From CAVPJC01 sp963705155 (GTDB lineage Bacteria; Chloroflexota; Anaerolineae; Anaerolineales; UBA4823): 49,574 nt of DNA. The stretch spans positions 1 to 49,574 of the forward strand of contig CAVPJC010000008.1 in NCBI GenBank assembly GCA_963705155.1. Direction: 5' to 3'. Under the pieces are notes generated by a model, which saw only the letters and a list, made by a program, of their open reading frames with translations, ran no database searches and was not told the origin of the DNA. Positions 10,163 through 19,694 of the stretch are shown in pieces. Both the position numbers and the translations under genes were made by a program. The first letter of the stretch is position 1. Every line of letters starts with the position of its first letter.

Positions 10163-11285
10163 ATGACACCAGATATGAATTTACCCAACCAGCTCGAATC
10201 GTTTGCTCGCATCAAAGTCGTGGGCGTGGGTGGGGGCGGCTGTAATGCCGTCAACCGGATGATCGATGAAGGTCTGCACGGTGTGGACTTTGTGGCAGTC
10301 AACACCGATGCCCAGGCCCTGATGCTCTCCAAAGCGCCCACCCGGGTGCGCATCGGTGAGAAGCTCACCCGCGGCCTGGGTTCTGGCGGCGACCCCGAGA
10401 TGGGACGCAAGGCTGGCTGAAGAATCGGCGGAAGAGATGTACGAAGTGCTCAAAGGCTCCGATATGGTCTTCATCACGGCAGGCATGGGCGGCGGCACCG
10501 GCACCGGCGCGTGCGCCATCGTCTCGCAGATCGCCAAAGAAGTGGGCGCCCTGACGATTGGTGTGGTTACCCGCCCGTTCACCTTCGAAGGCTCACGCCG
10601 CATCCAGTCTGCCGAGGCAGGCATCACCAAGCTCAAAGAGCACGCCGATACCCTGATCGTGATCCCGAACGACCGGCTGCTGCAAATTGTGGATAAGCGC
10701 GCCAACCTGCAGCAGGCCTTCCGCCTGGCAGATGACGTTTTACGCCAGGGCGTGCAGGGCATTTCTGAACTGATCACCGTCCCGGGTCTGATCAACCTGG
10801 ACTTCGCCGATGTGCGCACGATCATGTCTGAAGGCGGCGCGGCTCTGATGGCGGTGGGTACGGGTAACGGCGAAGACGGCGCCCGCATGGCTGCTGAGCA
10901 GGCGATCTCCAGCCAACTGCTGGACATCACCATCGACGGGGCGCGCGGCATCCTGTTCAATGTCACCGGTGGACCTGAACTGACCCTGTTCGAGGTCAAC
11001 CAGGCGGCAGCCATCATCAAGGAAACCGCCCACCCGGATGTGAACCTGATCTTTGGTGCGGTTATCGACCCGGACATGAAGGACAATGTGCGCATCACCG
11101 TTATTGCCACGGGTTTTGAGCGCACCGGTGTGCCCCGCCGCATTGTGGAGCAGCCGGTGAGCGAACCTCCGCACCACGACATGCCTCCGGCGCCGGTGAG
11201 TACACCGGCCCGTGAATTCCAGCCGCGCGCGTTCAACACAGAAGACCTGGATATCCCGACCTTCCTGCGTAACCGCGGCCGGTAG
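10163..11285 (+). CDS. ftsZ: Cell division GTPase FtsZ, one indel near 10410
   Basis: Tubulin-like GTPase that forms the Z ring. ATG 10163 follows a strong GAGGAGG at 10148-10154. The N-terminus has IKVVGVGGGGCNAVNRMI, then VAVNTDAQAL, and the frame is lost just after LGSGGDPEMGRKA near 10415. The next frame continues AEESAEEMYEVLKGSDMVF and the tubulin signature GMGGGTGTGA near 10485-10515, followed by NDRLLQIVDK and DFADVRTIM. The conserved C-terminal FtsA/ZipA-binding peptide DLDIPTFLRNRGR closes the protein, after a short Pro-rich linker. Gene length (about 375 residues) is normal once one base is corrected. A hairpin terminator lies 134 bases downstream, so it probably ends the dcw transcript. 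Confidence 0.95.
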
Positions 11286-11384
11286 GCGCATGCCTCCCGA
11301 AAACTGTATAACTGCACGCCAGCAGCAGCCGGCCTCCTCCTCCCGGTTGCTTCTGGCTGCCTGCAGCTGGTTTGGATAACAACC

Positions 11385-11414
11385 GCTCCTCATCTCTGCC
11401 TTCGCATGAGGAGC
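11385..11414 (+). repeat. 9-bp inverted repeat hairpin upstream of the ftsZ terminator
   Basis: GCTCCTCAT at 11385-11393 pairs perfectly with ATGAGGAGC at 11406-11414 around a 12-base loop. It ends 4 bases before the larger terminator hairpin. It lacks its own T tract, so it is probably an RNA 3'-end stabiliser or part of a two-hairpin end. Confidence 0.45.
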
Positions 11415-11418
11415 GCCC

Positions 11419-11460
11419 GAACAGGGCGCGGCGCTGCCGCGCCCTGTTCTCTAATTTCTC
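11419..11460 (+). terminator. Rho-independent-type terminator after ftsZ
   Basis: A perfect 14-bp stem (GAACAGGGCGCGGC at 11419-11432 with its complement at 11436-11449) closes on a 3-base loop and is followed by TCTAATTTCT, a moderate T-rich tail. It ends the dcw transcript. Confidence 0.75.
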
Positions 11461-11596
11461 CACAAAAAACTCTAATCTAAGTTGGTACTTTTTTACCTTG
11501 CGCTACGGTATGGTTATGCTAAAATTGCGTCCACTTGATGCCACAGGTAGGGGGAGTAGCAAGCTATACCCCTGTCTATGGCGGTTACATATGTTC

Positions 11597-11602
11597 TATA
11601 AT
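11597..11602 (+). promoter_or_regulatory. Possible -10 element (TATAAT) for nrdR
   Basis: A perfect TATAAT lies 14 bases before the nrdR ATG; transcription would start almost at the gene. The -35 at the right spacing (GTCTAT) is poor. An alternative is TAAAAT at 11520-11525, 16 bases after a weak TTGCGC. Either is tentative. Confidence 0.3.
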
Positions 11603-11616
11603 TATCCAGGGATTTT

Positions 11617-12066
11617 ATGCGCTGTCCATACTGCAAACACGAAATTCCAGAGTGGTGGATACCACCCACGATGTCCGCGGTGGAGTACGCCGCCGCAGGG
11701 AGTGTGAAAATTGCGGGCGAGCGTTTCAGCACCTATGAGCGGCCCATCCTGGCGACGCCGCTGATTGTCAAACAAGACGGTACCCGCGAAGAGTTTGACC
11801 GGGAGAAGCTGATCCGCGGGATTCGCATCTCCTGCGCCAAACGCCCGGTGTCGGCTGCCGATATCGAGCGCCTGGTGGGGGAGATCGAGGCTGCCCTGCA
11901 AGCCATGGGGCGGGCCGAAGTCTCATCACGCGTGGTGGGGGATATGGTGATCGCAGGGTTGAAAGAGATCGACCAGATTGCCTATATCCGTTATGCGATT
12001 GTTTACCTCGGCCTGGACGATTTACGTTCCATCCGCCAGGAAATCGATCGTATTCTAGAAAGCTGA
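11617..12066 (+). CDS. nrdR: Transcriptional repressor NrdR, with two compensating indels in the zinc ribbon
   Basis: Zinc-ribbon/ATP-cone repressor of ribonucleotide reductase genes, which senses dATP/ATP. ATG 11617 gives MRCPYCKHE, the first CxxC. The direct frame then reads noise for about 90 bases, while the next frame supplies SRVVDTTHDVRGGVRRRREC and ENCGRAF, the second CxxC and the expected NrdR zinc ribbon. The original frame returns at FSTYERP. Two indels, one near 11643 and one near 11728, fully explain this. The ATP-cone follows (VKQDGTREEFDREKLIRGI). Corrected length is about 150 residues, the family norm. It directly precedes the reductase it is expected to control. Confidence 0.9.
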   Translation: MRCPYCKHEIPEWWIPPTMSAVEYAAAGSVKIAGERFSTYERPILATPLIVKQDGTREEFDREKLIRGIRISCAKRPVSAADIERLVGEIEAALQAMGRAEVSSRVVGDMVIAGLKEIDQIAYIRYAIVYLGLDDLRSIRQEIDRILES

Positions 12067-12139
12067 CCGCAGTTATGCCTCCGCCCAGGGCTGGCTGTGG
12101 CGATTTGTTGTAACAAATTTACCGGATAATCGAGGAGAC

Positions 12140-14782
12140 ATGTCCCATGCTGCACGAAAAGACACCTATCAAGATTTAAAAAATGGGCTGCTACCAACCC
12201 CACCCCTGCCGGAGAGCTTAAAACCAGTTGAACTGACGGAGAACGCCCGTCAGGTGCTGGTGCGCCGGTATGTGCGCCGGGCTGCCGATGGCAAGCCGGC
12301 AGAAACGGTGGAAGAGATGTTCTGGCGGGTGGCTTACCATGTAGCAAAAGTTGAAGAAACCTGGGGTGATGATTTCATGCAGCGAGCCGCCGAATTTTAT
12401 GAGCTGCTCTCCTCCAAGAGCTTCTTTCCAAATTCACCCACCTTCACCGGGGCAGGCACACCGCTGGGGCAGTTGGCGGCGTGTTTTGTGCTGCCCATCA
12501 GCGATGATATGGGCCGAGATGCGGCGGGGATCTTTCAATCGCTGCGGGACGCCGCCCTCATCCAGCAGACCGGCGGCGGCAATGGTTTTTCGTTTTCCCG
12601 CCTGCGCCCGCAGGGAACGCTGGTAAAGTCATCTGCAGGGCAGGCCACCGGGCCGGTGGGTTTCCTGCGCGTTTACGACAAAGCTTTTGGTGAGATTGCA
12701 CAGGGCGGCACCCGGCGCGGCGCCAACATGGCCGTGCTGCGGGTGGATCACCCGGATATCGAAGAGTTTATCACCTGTAAGACGGACGAGAATGCCATCA
12801 CCAACTTCAACATCTCGGTGGGGATCACCGATGCCTTCATGCGCGCCGTGAAAGAGGACGCGATGTGGGATTTGCGTTTTCCAGATGTCACATCCAGAGA
12901 GTATCACGGCTTCAGCGGCACGCTGGAACAGGCTGAGGCCCGGGGCGTGCCCATCAAGGTCTACAGGACCGTGCGGGCGCGCGACCTGTTCGATAAAATC
13001 GTCAACCAGGCGCATCACAACGGCGAGCCGGGCGTGCTATTCCTGGACGCCTCCAACCGCTCCAACCCGGTGCCGCATTTGTACGCAGCTGGAAGCTACA
13101 AATCCGTGCGGAGAACAATGGCTGGGTCCTTACGAAAACTGCTGCCTGGGCTCGGTGAACCTGGCCCAGCACTTTGGTCCCGAACGGCGCGGTGGATTGG
13201 GAAAAGCTGCGCCAGAATGTGGCGCTTTCGACGCTCTTCCTGGATGATGTTGTCGAGGCCAATGCTTACGTCCCGGCTGTGCCGCAGCTCACGGAGGCGG
13301 CTCACCGCGCCCGCCGGATTGGCCTGGGGATCATGGGCCTGGCCGACCTGATGTACCACGCCGGCATCCGCTATGGCTCGGAAGAGGGCCAGGAGTTTGG
13401 CGCGCAGGTGATGGAGTTTGTGCGCTACCATTCCATGCTGACCAGCATCGAGCTGGCCGACCGGCGCGGCGCTTTCCCGGCAATCGAGGGCAGCATCTAT
13501 GACCCGGAAAACCTGAGCTGGCAGCCGCCCCAACCGCTGACGCCATACCGCCGTGACTGGGGCCGTCCGCAGGTGGATTGGGGCAAGGTGGTGGATGGCA
13601 TCCGACAATATGGCATCCGCAACGCCGCCCAGACCACGGTGGCGCCCACCGGCACGATTGCCACGGTGGCTGGCTGCGAAGGCTACGGCTGCGAGCCGGT
13701 GTTTGCCCTGGCTTACATCCGGCATGTCAACGACCACGGCAAGGACCTGCAATTGACCTATGCCAGCCCGCAGTTCGAGCAGGCGCTGGTGGAGGCGGGT
13801 CTGGAGGAAGCCGACGCGCCAAGCCATCGTCGATCACGTCATGGAGCAGGGCTCCTGCCAGGGCGTGGCTGAAGTGCCTGCAGATATCCGGCACACCTAT
13901 CGTGGTTTCCGCCGGATATCACTGCCGAGGAGCATGTGCGTATGCAGGCCGCCCTGCAGGCATTTGTGGATAACAGCCTGAGCAAGACGGTCAATTTCCC
14001 ATCCGATGCCAGCGAGGCGGATGTGGCGCATGCCTACCAGCTGGCCTGGGAGCTGGGCTGCAAGGGCATCACCGTGTATGTCACCGGCTCACGCCAGAAG
14101 GTGGTGCTGGAGACCAAAGCCACCGCCCGGCAGAAACAGACCGGGGAGGAGGCTGCCCCGCTGCCGGCGCCTGCACCGGTTCCCGCCCAGGCCGAGCAGC
14201 TGCCCATCTGGCATGACAAAAAGAAACCGCGCCCGCGCAGCCTGAAGGGCTACACCTACAGCGTCAGCACGCCGCTGGGCAAGGCCTTTGTGACGATCAA
14301 CGAAAACGGCGGCGACCAGCCCTTCGAGGTCTTCATCAACACGGCAAAAGCCGGTTCGGATACGGCTGCCGTCTCGGAGGCGATCGGTCGGCTGATCTCC
14401 TATATTCTGCGTCTGAGCTCTTCGGTGCGCCCCGCGCGACCGGCTGAAAGAAGTCTGGCGCCAGCTCTCGGGCATCGGCGGCGGGCGATCGCTGGGGTTC
14501 GGCCCCAAGAGGGTGCGCTCCCTGCCAGACGGCGTGGCGCAAACCCTGGCGGAATACCTGGAAAGCTTCGAAGAGCAGGAAGCGGCTGCGGAAGAAAACG
14601 GCAACGGCTTCCACAAACTGTCTGAAGACGCCCAGGAGGGCAATGCGGATGGCGGGGAAAGCCATTTCGAGCAGCCGTCGCTGTTCAAGATCGGCGACCT
14701 GTGCCCGGAGTGCGGGCAGGCCAGCGTGGTGAACGAGGAAGGCTGCCGGAAGTGCTATAGCTGCGGGTTCAGCGAGTGCTGA
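12140..14782 (+). CDS. nrdJ: Class II (adenosylcobalamin-dependent) ribonucleoside-diphosphate reductase, frame broken by indels
   Basis: B12-dependent enzyme that converts ribonucleotides to deoxyribonucleotides. The N-terminal half is intact to about 13085 with FFPNSPTFTGAGTPLGQLAAC, TGGGNGFSFSRLRP and GTRRGANMAVL. The active-site block LEATNPCGEQ (Asn-Cys-Glu) and LGSVNLAQH occurs in the next frame near 13090-13165, then RRIGLGIMGLADLMY and VAPTGTIATVAGCEGYGCEP. After several more frame changes come KTVNFPSDAS, the TSCPD-like region LKGYTYSVSTPLGKAFVTI, and a C-terminal zinc-ribbon-like tail CPECG...CRKCYSCGFSEC that fits the class II redox cysteine end. No NrdD or NrdAB is present. GAGGAG at 12132-12137 sits very close to ATG 12140, so the start may be off by a few codons. 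No cobalamin riboswitch is seen upstream. Confidence 0.92.
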
Positions 14783-14940
14783 GAAGCGGCGCTTACCTAA
14801 TGAATTGAGCACAATATCTTGGAACTTGAGTAACAAAATATCCACTTAACTCGAGACAAATGTGCTTATGATTATGTGAAAAAGAATGAGCTAAATGGCT
14901 GCCTACCATAGTACTCGTAGATTATTTTTCAGGCGGGTAT

Positions 14941-14974
14941 ATTGCCAAGAAGCCCTACTAGTACAACTGGCAAT
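14941..14974 (+). promoter_or_regulatory. Inverted repeat upstream of the OLD-type nuclease gene, possible operator
   Basis: ATTGCCA at 14941-14947 and TGGCAAT at 14968-14974 form perfect 7-base arms around a 20-base centre that itself contains ACTAGT. It ends 21 bases before the start codon of the next gene. It could be a repressor site or a weak RNA hairpin. Confidence 0.35.
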
Positions 14975-14995
14975 CACTTACGAAAGAGTAAATTT

Positions 14996-17101
14996 ATGCA
15001 AAACAAACTCATCCCTACGCAGTTCAAGGTCACCAACTACAGGAATATCGATGATAGCGATTGGATTCCCCTTGAGCGGGTAACGGCGTTAGTCGGGCGG
15101 AACGAATCCGGAAAGAGTGCGCTGCTCAAAGCTCTCCACAAGTTTAACCCTGCTACCACCGAACACTACAACCCACAGCGGGAGTTTCCTAGAGATCGCT
15201 TCACACGAGATTATAAAAATGGAAGTGATTGGCAAGTTTGTGCGGTGGAGTTCAGAGCTCTCACCGACATTTCGAGCGTTGCTGAAGGCAGAGATCGACA
15301 CGGACATTCCCTCCAAAGCGATTTGCACACGTTACTATGACGGATCATTAAAAATCTCATACGATACTGCCATGTCGGAAGAACCAGTACTACCGGCCGA
15401 ATTTACAAAAGCGCTAGATACTTTTCTCGAAAGCTGCGAGGCGTCTTGCCACCACCGCTTCAGAGCACGAAGAACAAACCAAACAGCTCCGAAAATCACT
15501 CATAAGCTGGGCAGGAGCAAAGCAGGAAATGTTATCGGCTCTTCATGATCTGAAGAACCCAGCCGGAGTTAAATTACTCAAGACCGTCTGCGATGAAGCT
15601 AACGAGTTGTCTAATCCCAAGACAGCCGACATCATAGAGGCCCTTCAAGAGACGCTTAAATCTCTCTCAAACGTGCTCAGACTGAACCTCTGCCGGAACG
15701 ATTAGATGCAGCAATTAAGGAAGCTATGCCGGTCTTCATCTACTTCGAGAATTATGGGATTCTTGATAGTGCTGTATACCTCCCGCGGTTTCTCGACGAC
15801 CTCTCCCGTTCACCCAACGAACCAAAAACCCGCACCATCGACGAAACGTTTAAACATGTTGGGCTCGAGGCGAAGGACATAAGAGAACTCGGACGAGAGG
15901 AGGCTTTGGGACGCCAAGCGGGCAGGGCAATCAATCACGGAGGATATGATTCGGCATGATCAGGAACGGAAGGAGTTGCGTGCAGTCAAGACGAACTCGG
16001 CATCTCTCGATATTACGCAACGTTTCTCTGAATGGTTCCATCAACGTCGGCACAACATCCGATATCACGTGGATGGTGACTATTTTAGGATTTGGATCTC
16101 AGACGAAAGGAGACCTGGTGTCGAGATTGAGCTTGAATCACGGAGCAAAGGTTTTCAGTGGTTCTTCTCATTTTACCTGGTCTTCTTGGTCGAAATTTGA
16201 ACTCAGTCACAAGGATGCAGTGCTTCTTCTCGATGAGCCCGGTCTACATCTGCATCCAACAGCACAGCAGGAGCTCATCGCGTTCTTCGATGAATTGGCC
16301 AATAGTAATATACTCATCTACAGCACTCATTCTCCATTCTTGATTGATGGTGAGCACATACATCGTGTTCGTCCGGTGACAGAGGATGAGACAGGCCACT
16401 CGCGTATATCCACTGATGGTTGGCCGAATGATCGCGAAACTATCTTTCCGCTTCAGGCTGCAGTACTGGATATGCGATGGTACGCGGTCTATTCCAGCAC
16501 AAGAAAAACGTACTGGTCGAGGGAATTTCTGACTATCTCTACCTTTATACGCTCGACCTTATGTGCCGGGCGACAAGCCGTGCTACACTTCCTGATGACA
16601 TTTACGTTACCCCGTGTGGGGGAACCAAACAGATTGGACACCTTGCTTCATTATTCCTTGGGCAAAAGGTGCGTCCATTAGTTCTTCTTGATGGTGATGA
16701 TGCCGGTCGAGTGCGACGAGACGCACTACTTAGGGAACTCTATAATGGAAAGGAACGAGCGGTCCTCATGCTGAGTGAGAACTCTCGGCTTCCCAGAGTG
16801 CGAAATTGAGGATATTCTCGGAGAGGAAGTACTGCTTCCTCTAATCTCTGATTTTCTAGGTAGACAGATCGTTTTAAACGCCGATGACCGTACCAAGGGA
16901 AGCTTAGCCGACCAAATTTCATGGGCTGTGGCTCGTTCTGGGGAGGAACTTCCTCGTGGGTGGAAGGCCGAAATTGCTCGGCGTCTAACTGTAAAGTGGT
17001 CTACTGCAATGCCGGAATCACTACCTTGCGAAGTACTTGACCGAGCAGAGAGTCTATTCAAAGCCATGAGTGAAAGGTTTAATGAGGGTATTGAGGCTTA
17101 A
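14996..17101 (+). CDS. OLD-family ATP-dependent endonuclease (SMC/ABC-type ATPase plus TOPRIM), frame broken by indels
   Basis: Predicted defence-type nuclease. The N-terminus binds ATP through GRNESGKSALLKAL (Walker A, residues 34-47) after the typical FKVTNYRNIDDSDWI strand. Middle pieces in other frames include KGFQWFFSFYLVF near 16150, then Walker B LLLDEPGLHLHPTAQQELI and the D-loop/His switch YSTHSPFLIDG near 16220-16350. The TOPRIM domain follows with NVLVEGISDYLYLY (catalytic Glu) near 16510 and LVLLDGDDAGRVRRD (DxD) near 16680-16720. The C-terminus ends at 17101. About eight indels are needed, giving a protein of about 690 residues. It is AT-rich compared with nrdJ. OLD proteins act alone or with partners (as in Gabija or PARIS-like systems); no UvrD-like partner is present here. 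Confidence 0.82.
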
Positions 17102-17107
17102 GTAGAT

Positions 17108-17281
17108 GTGAGCCAACTTGTATTTGGATTTATCGAAGAAGTAAATAGGAATCAAGACAAACGGGGTGATTATATTGTTATTCCTTTCGCAAAACCAGAG
17201 CCTAAGAACATTATTGATCCACCAGAATCAATAATCATTTTATTTAGTAGAAGTATCAGAATTAATTCTGGAACATCATAA
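17108..17281 (+). CDS. Small protein of unknown function in the AT-rich island
   Basis: A GTG at 17108, 6 bases after the OLD gene stop, opens a 57-residue frame starting VSQLVFGFIEEVNRNQDKRG and containing DYIVIPFAKPEPKNI, with a TAA at 17279-17281. There is no clear ribosome site and no recognised family. A mix of acidic N-terminal helix and hydrophobic strands looks coding. It may be the N-terminal piece of a longer gene that is interrupted by indels. The next 194 bases to 17475 hold no gene I can support. Confidence 0.35.
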   Translation: MSQLVFGFIEEVNRNQDKRGDYIVIPFAKPEPKNIIDPPESIIILFSRSIRINSGTS

Positions 17282-17475
17282 AATGTCAAGCTCCCTAAAA
17301 GCAAATTATTGTGATACACAATATCGATTTTATAACGCTTTAAGAGATCGTGAAGATACATTCGCTAGAAATTTAAACATATAGTTACATGGTTAACGTG
17401 CCTACGAACCAAGAAAACAAACGACTTTTCCGGACTCTAATAATATAGACCTATAAACATAAAAAGGGAAATAGA

Positions 17476-19233
17476 ATGCAAGATGTAAGGCACTCTCCAT
17501 TTGAATGGGAAATTATCCAACCCAAAGTTAACTCTGAGGCTGAGTTCTTTGAGATTGTAAACGATTTTGGAGATCCATTGGAAGTTTTTCGCGAGGCAAT
17601 CTCTAACGCAATTGATGCACGTGCTACATCCGTGAAAATTGGTATAGACGTTGAGGTTATTGCTGGGCGTAAAAAACTTGTAATAACTTTCCAGGATAAT
17701 GGGGAAGGAATGACTAGGGAAATATTGGGGAGAGATTTTTTGGGGTCTAGGTTTTTCACCATCTAGGGATAGGCAAGACACAATTGGTGAAAAGGGGCAT
17801 GGCACTAAAATTTATCTTCGATCGGAAAAGGTTTCAGTCAAAACACAAAGCCAGGAAGGATCTTACCTTTCTGAGTGTGATTTTCCTTTGGGTGCACTAT
17901 CATCGCACACTCTTCACAAACCAAAAATAAAGGCCATTGAACCTTTTTTAGAAAAAAATACTGGGACAATCATTAAAATCGAAGGGTATAACGATAACGA
18001 GCGATCGAAATTTGTTCAGGATATTGTTAAGGATTATATACTTTGGTTCACTAAGATAGGATCAGTTGAACGAGAATTCGGTATTACGAAATATAAAGGC
18101 ATTAGAATTTTATTAAAATGTTTGGATCGCGAGAATATGAAGATATACCTTTTGGACATACTTTTCCAAGAAGAATCATGATATCGACAAGTTATTTGGA
18201 GAATATCAACTTGACGCCGCAGATTTATATGTCAAAAGATATATTATTGAGAATAAACGATTAAAAAATCATCCCGAAGTCACATTTCAGGCCGTTATCT
18301 ATGTTGAGGGCGATAAAGCAAAACGAGAGTATAATCCGATGATTTGGAAACCAGTTCGTTCCGAAAAACCTGGGCGTTATCGTGTAGCAGATAGATACGG
18401 GATCTGGTCGGCAAAAGATTACATCCCGGTTGTTCGAGTAAACGAATGGATTACTGGATTTGGATCAGGATCAAATGCTTATTATTGATGGTTTAGTTAA
18501 TCGCCAATCGTTGAAGTTAACAGCGAATTGAGGCAACTATTGCAAATACTGACCCCCAAATTCTTGAAGAATTGAAATCTGAAATTCAAGATCTGGTAAA
18601 TAAAATAGATGAAGAATTGAGAAACAAAGGCGTATATACTCTCAGAACTTGGCAGGAAGAAGAAATTACAATAAAGCAGGAAAAAGCTGAGTACGAAAGG
18701 CGATTCAAAGCTCTTTGAAGGGGCGGCGGGTTGCAAATCAAGAAAAACTAAAACTGGAAGAGCCTTCTAATGGGTTCGAGTGATTTGGCTGGTTTATCGC
18801 CATCTATCTTGTGCATCCAGAATTATTTGATTTTGAAATCCCAGACGGTACAACACAACGAAAGGGGTTGACATAATTGCGTGTCCATAAATCGGCGAAT
18901 TGAATCACCGAAGGTGAGCATGGATATATTGAGCTTAAATATAAACTTCAATCTAGAATAAATCATGCATATCGATACTTGAGATGGTTGGTTTGCTGGG
19001 ATTTTGACAAGAATATATTTGAAGGCGCTGAGCTTCGTGGAATTGAAGATAATGATGTCAGAAAATTGGAAACTGCACTTGATGAAGATGGAAATCCGAT
19101 ATACTTTTTGAACAACAAGCGTATTGCTCACAAAGTTCAAGTAATCCGATTAAAACAATTCCTGAACAGAAAAATTAATTTGGATTTCGAAATTGAGGTA
19201 ATGAATAACTCTAGAATTAATTATCTACAATAA
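17476..19233 (+). CDS. GHKL (Hsp90/MutL/MORC-like) ATPase with possible C-terminal PD-(D/E)XK nuclease, frame broken by indels
   Basis: ATG 17476 follows AAGGGA. The Bergerat ATP site is complete: N box FREAISNAIDARA (residues 38-50), G1 FQDNGEGMT (72-80), and in the next frame G2 DTIGEKGHGTKIYL near 17780-17815. Downstream frames give KNTGTIIKIEGYN, EYQLDAADLYVKRYIIENK, VTFQAVIYVEGDKAKREYNP and KPGRYRVADRYGIW (transducer-like region), then a coiled-coil EELKSEIQDLVNKIDEELRN near 18560-18620. The last part has VHPELFDFE, KGVDIIA and GYIELKYKLQSRINHAYRYL, where D and ExK fit a PD-(D/E)XK nuclease core, and ends at 19233. At least seven frame changes or stops are needed. GHKL ATPases fused to nucleases are known from restriction and defence loci, so a defence role is likely. 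It might alternatively be a decaying gene. Confidence 0.7.
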
Positions 19234-19255
19234 TCTGTGATAGTCGTGATTTAAT

Positions 19256-19284
19256 CTGACATCCCTTATCTGATTTGTTATAAT
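19256..19284 (+). promoter_or_regulatory. Sigma-70-type promoter upstream of the antitoxin gene
   Basis: CTGACA at 19256-19261 (5 of 6 to TTGACA) and a perfect TATAAT at 19279-19284 are separated by exactly 17 bases. It faces the ribbon-helix-helix gene 124 bases downstream. The long leader contains no other clear gene. Confidence 0.65.
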
Positions 19285-19407
19285 GGCGAAAAGAGAGATA
19301 AGACGACAACAGACGAAAAGATGATCAAGAACAAAACTGGGTAACTTCGCCTTGTCGGTTAAATTGGGGAAATTCAGCCAGTCACGCCGGATTTTAGGCA
19401 GAAGTTG

Positions 19408-19674
19408 ATGACAAAAACCATCAAAGCCGAGATTTCAATCGATAAATCCACTTATAAAAAGGTCGAGACATTAGCTCGATTATTTAATATCTCCCGCAAT
19501 CGCTTATTCGTCCTGGCGATCGAACGGTAAATCCAATATTACCAAAACCAGTTACTGCTTGAATTGATAAACATCGCTTATTCCGACCAACCGGAAACTT
19601 CTGAGCAAATGCGCCTCTTCACGGCACGAATGTCGCATCGGAAAATTTTAGAAGGCTATGGTGAACCAGGCTAA
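19408..19674 (+). pseudogene. Ribbon-helix-helix (MazE/CopG-like) antitoxin gene with an in-frame stop, no toxin partner
   Basis: ATG 19408 starts MTKTIKAEISIDKSTYKKVE, followed by TLARLFNISRNRLFVLAIER, a typical RHH fold: one strand and two helices for DNA binding. A TAA at 19528-19530 (codon 41) interrupts the frame; it continues IQYYQNQLLLELINIAYSDQ and ends at 19672-19674, giving 88 codons if the stop is read through. The part after the stop resembles the acidic toxin-binding tail of this antitoxin type. A MazF/PemK-type toxin would be expected just downstream but the next gene is a DinB-fold protein. Either the stop is a sequence error, or this is a broken, orphan module. Confidence 0.55.
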
Positions 19675-19694
19675 AGCTCTCGACCAGCCATCGC

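Larger units (their letters stand above)
11286..11616. other. 331-base intergenic region between ftsZ and nrdR
   Basis: No convincing gene is present. It holds a 9-bp hairpin at 11385-11414, a 14-bp hairpin terminator at 11419-11449, and possible promoter elements for nrdR (TAAAAT at 11520-11525 with a weak TTG-type -35 at 11498, and TATAAT at 11597-11602). I looked for a paired NrdR-box repeat upstream of nrdR and found none I would defend. Confidence 0.6.

Noticed and set aside
11460..11616. NrdR boxes upstream of nrdR
   Set aside because: Expected as tandem palindromes, but no convincing pair with the right spacing was seen.
1..15000. Programmed ribosomal frameshifting in dcw genes
   Set aside because: Too many events, in both directions, without slippery heptamers or pseudoknots; sequence error is simpler.
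14783..19694. Prophage or IS element
   Set aside because: No transposase, integrase, structural phage gene or terminal repeat was found; only composition and gene types suggest transfer.
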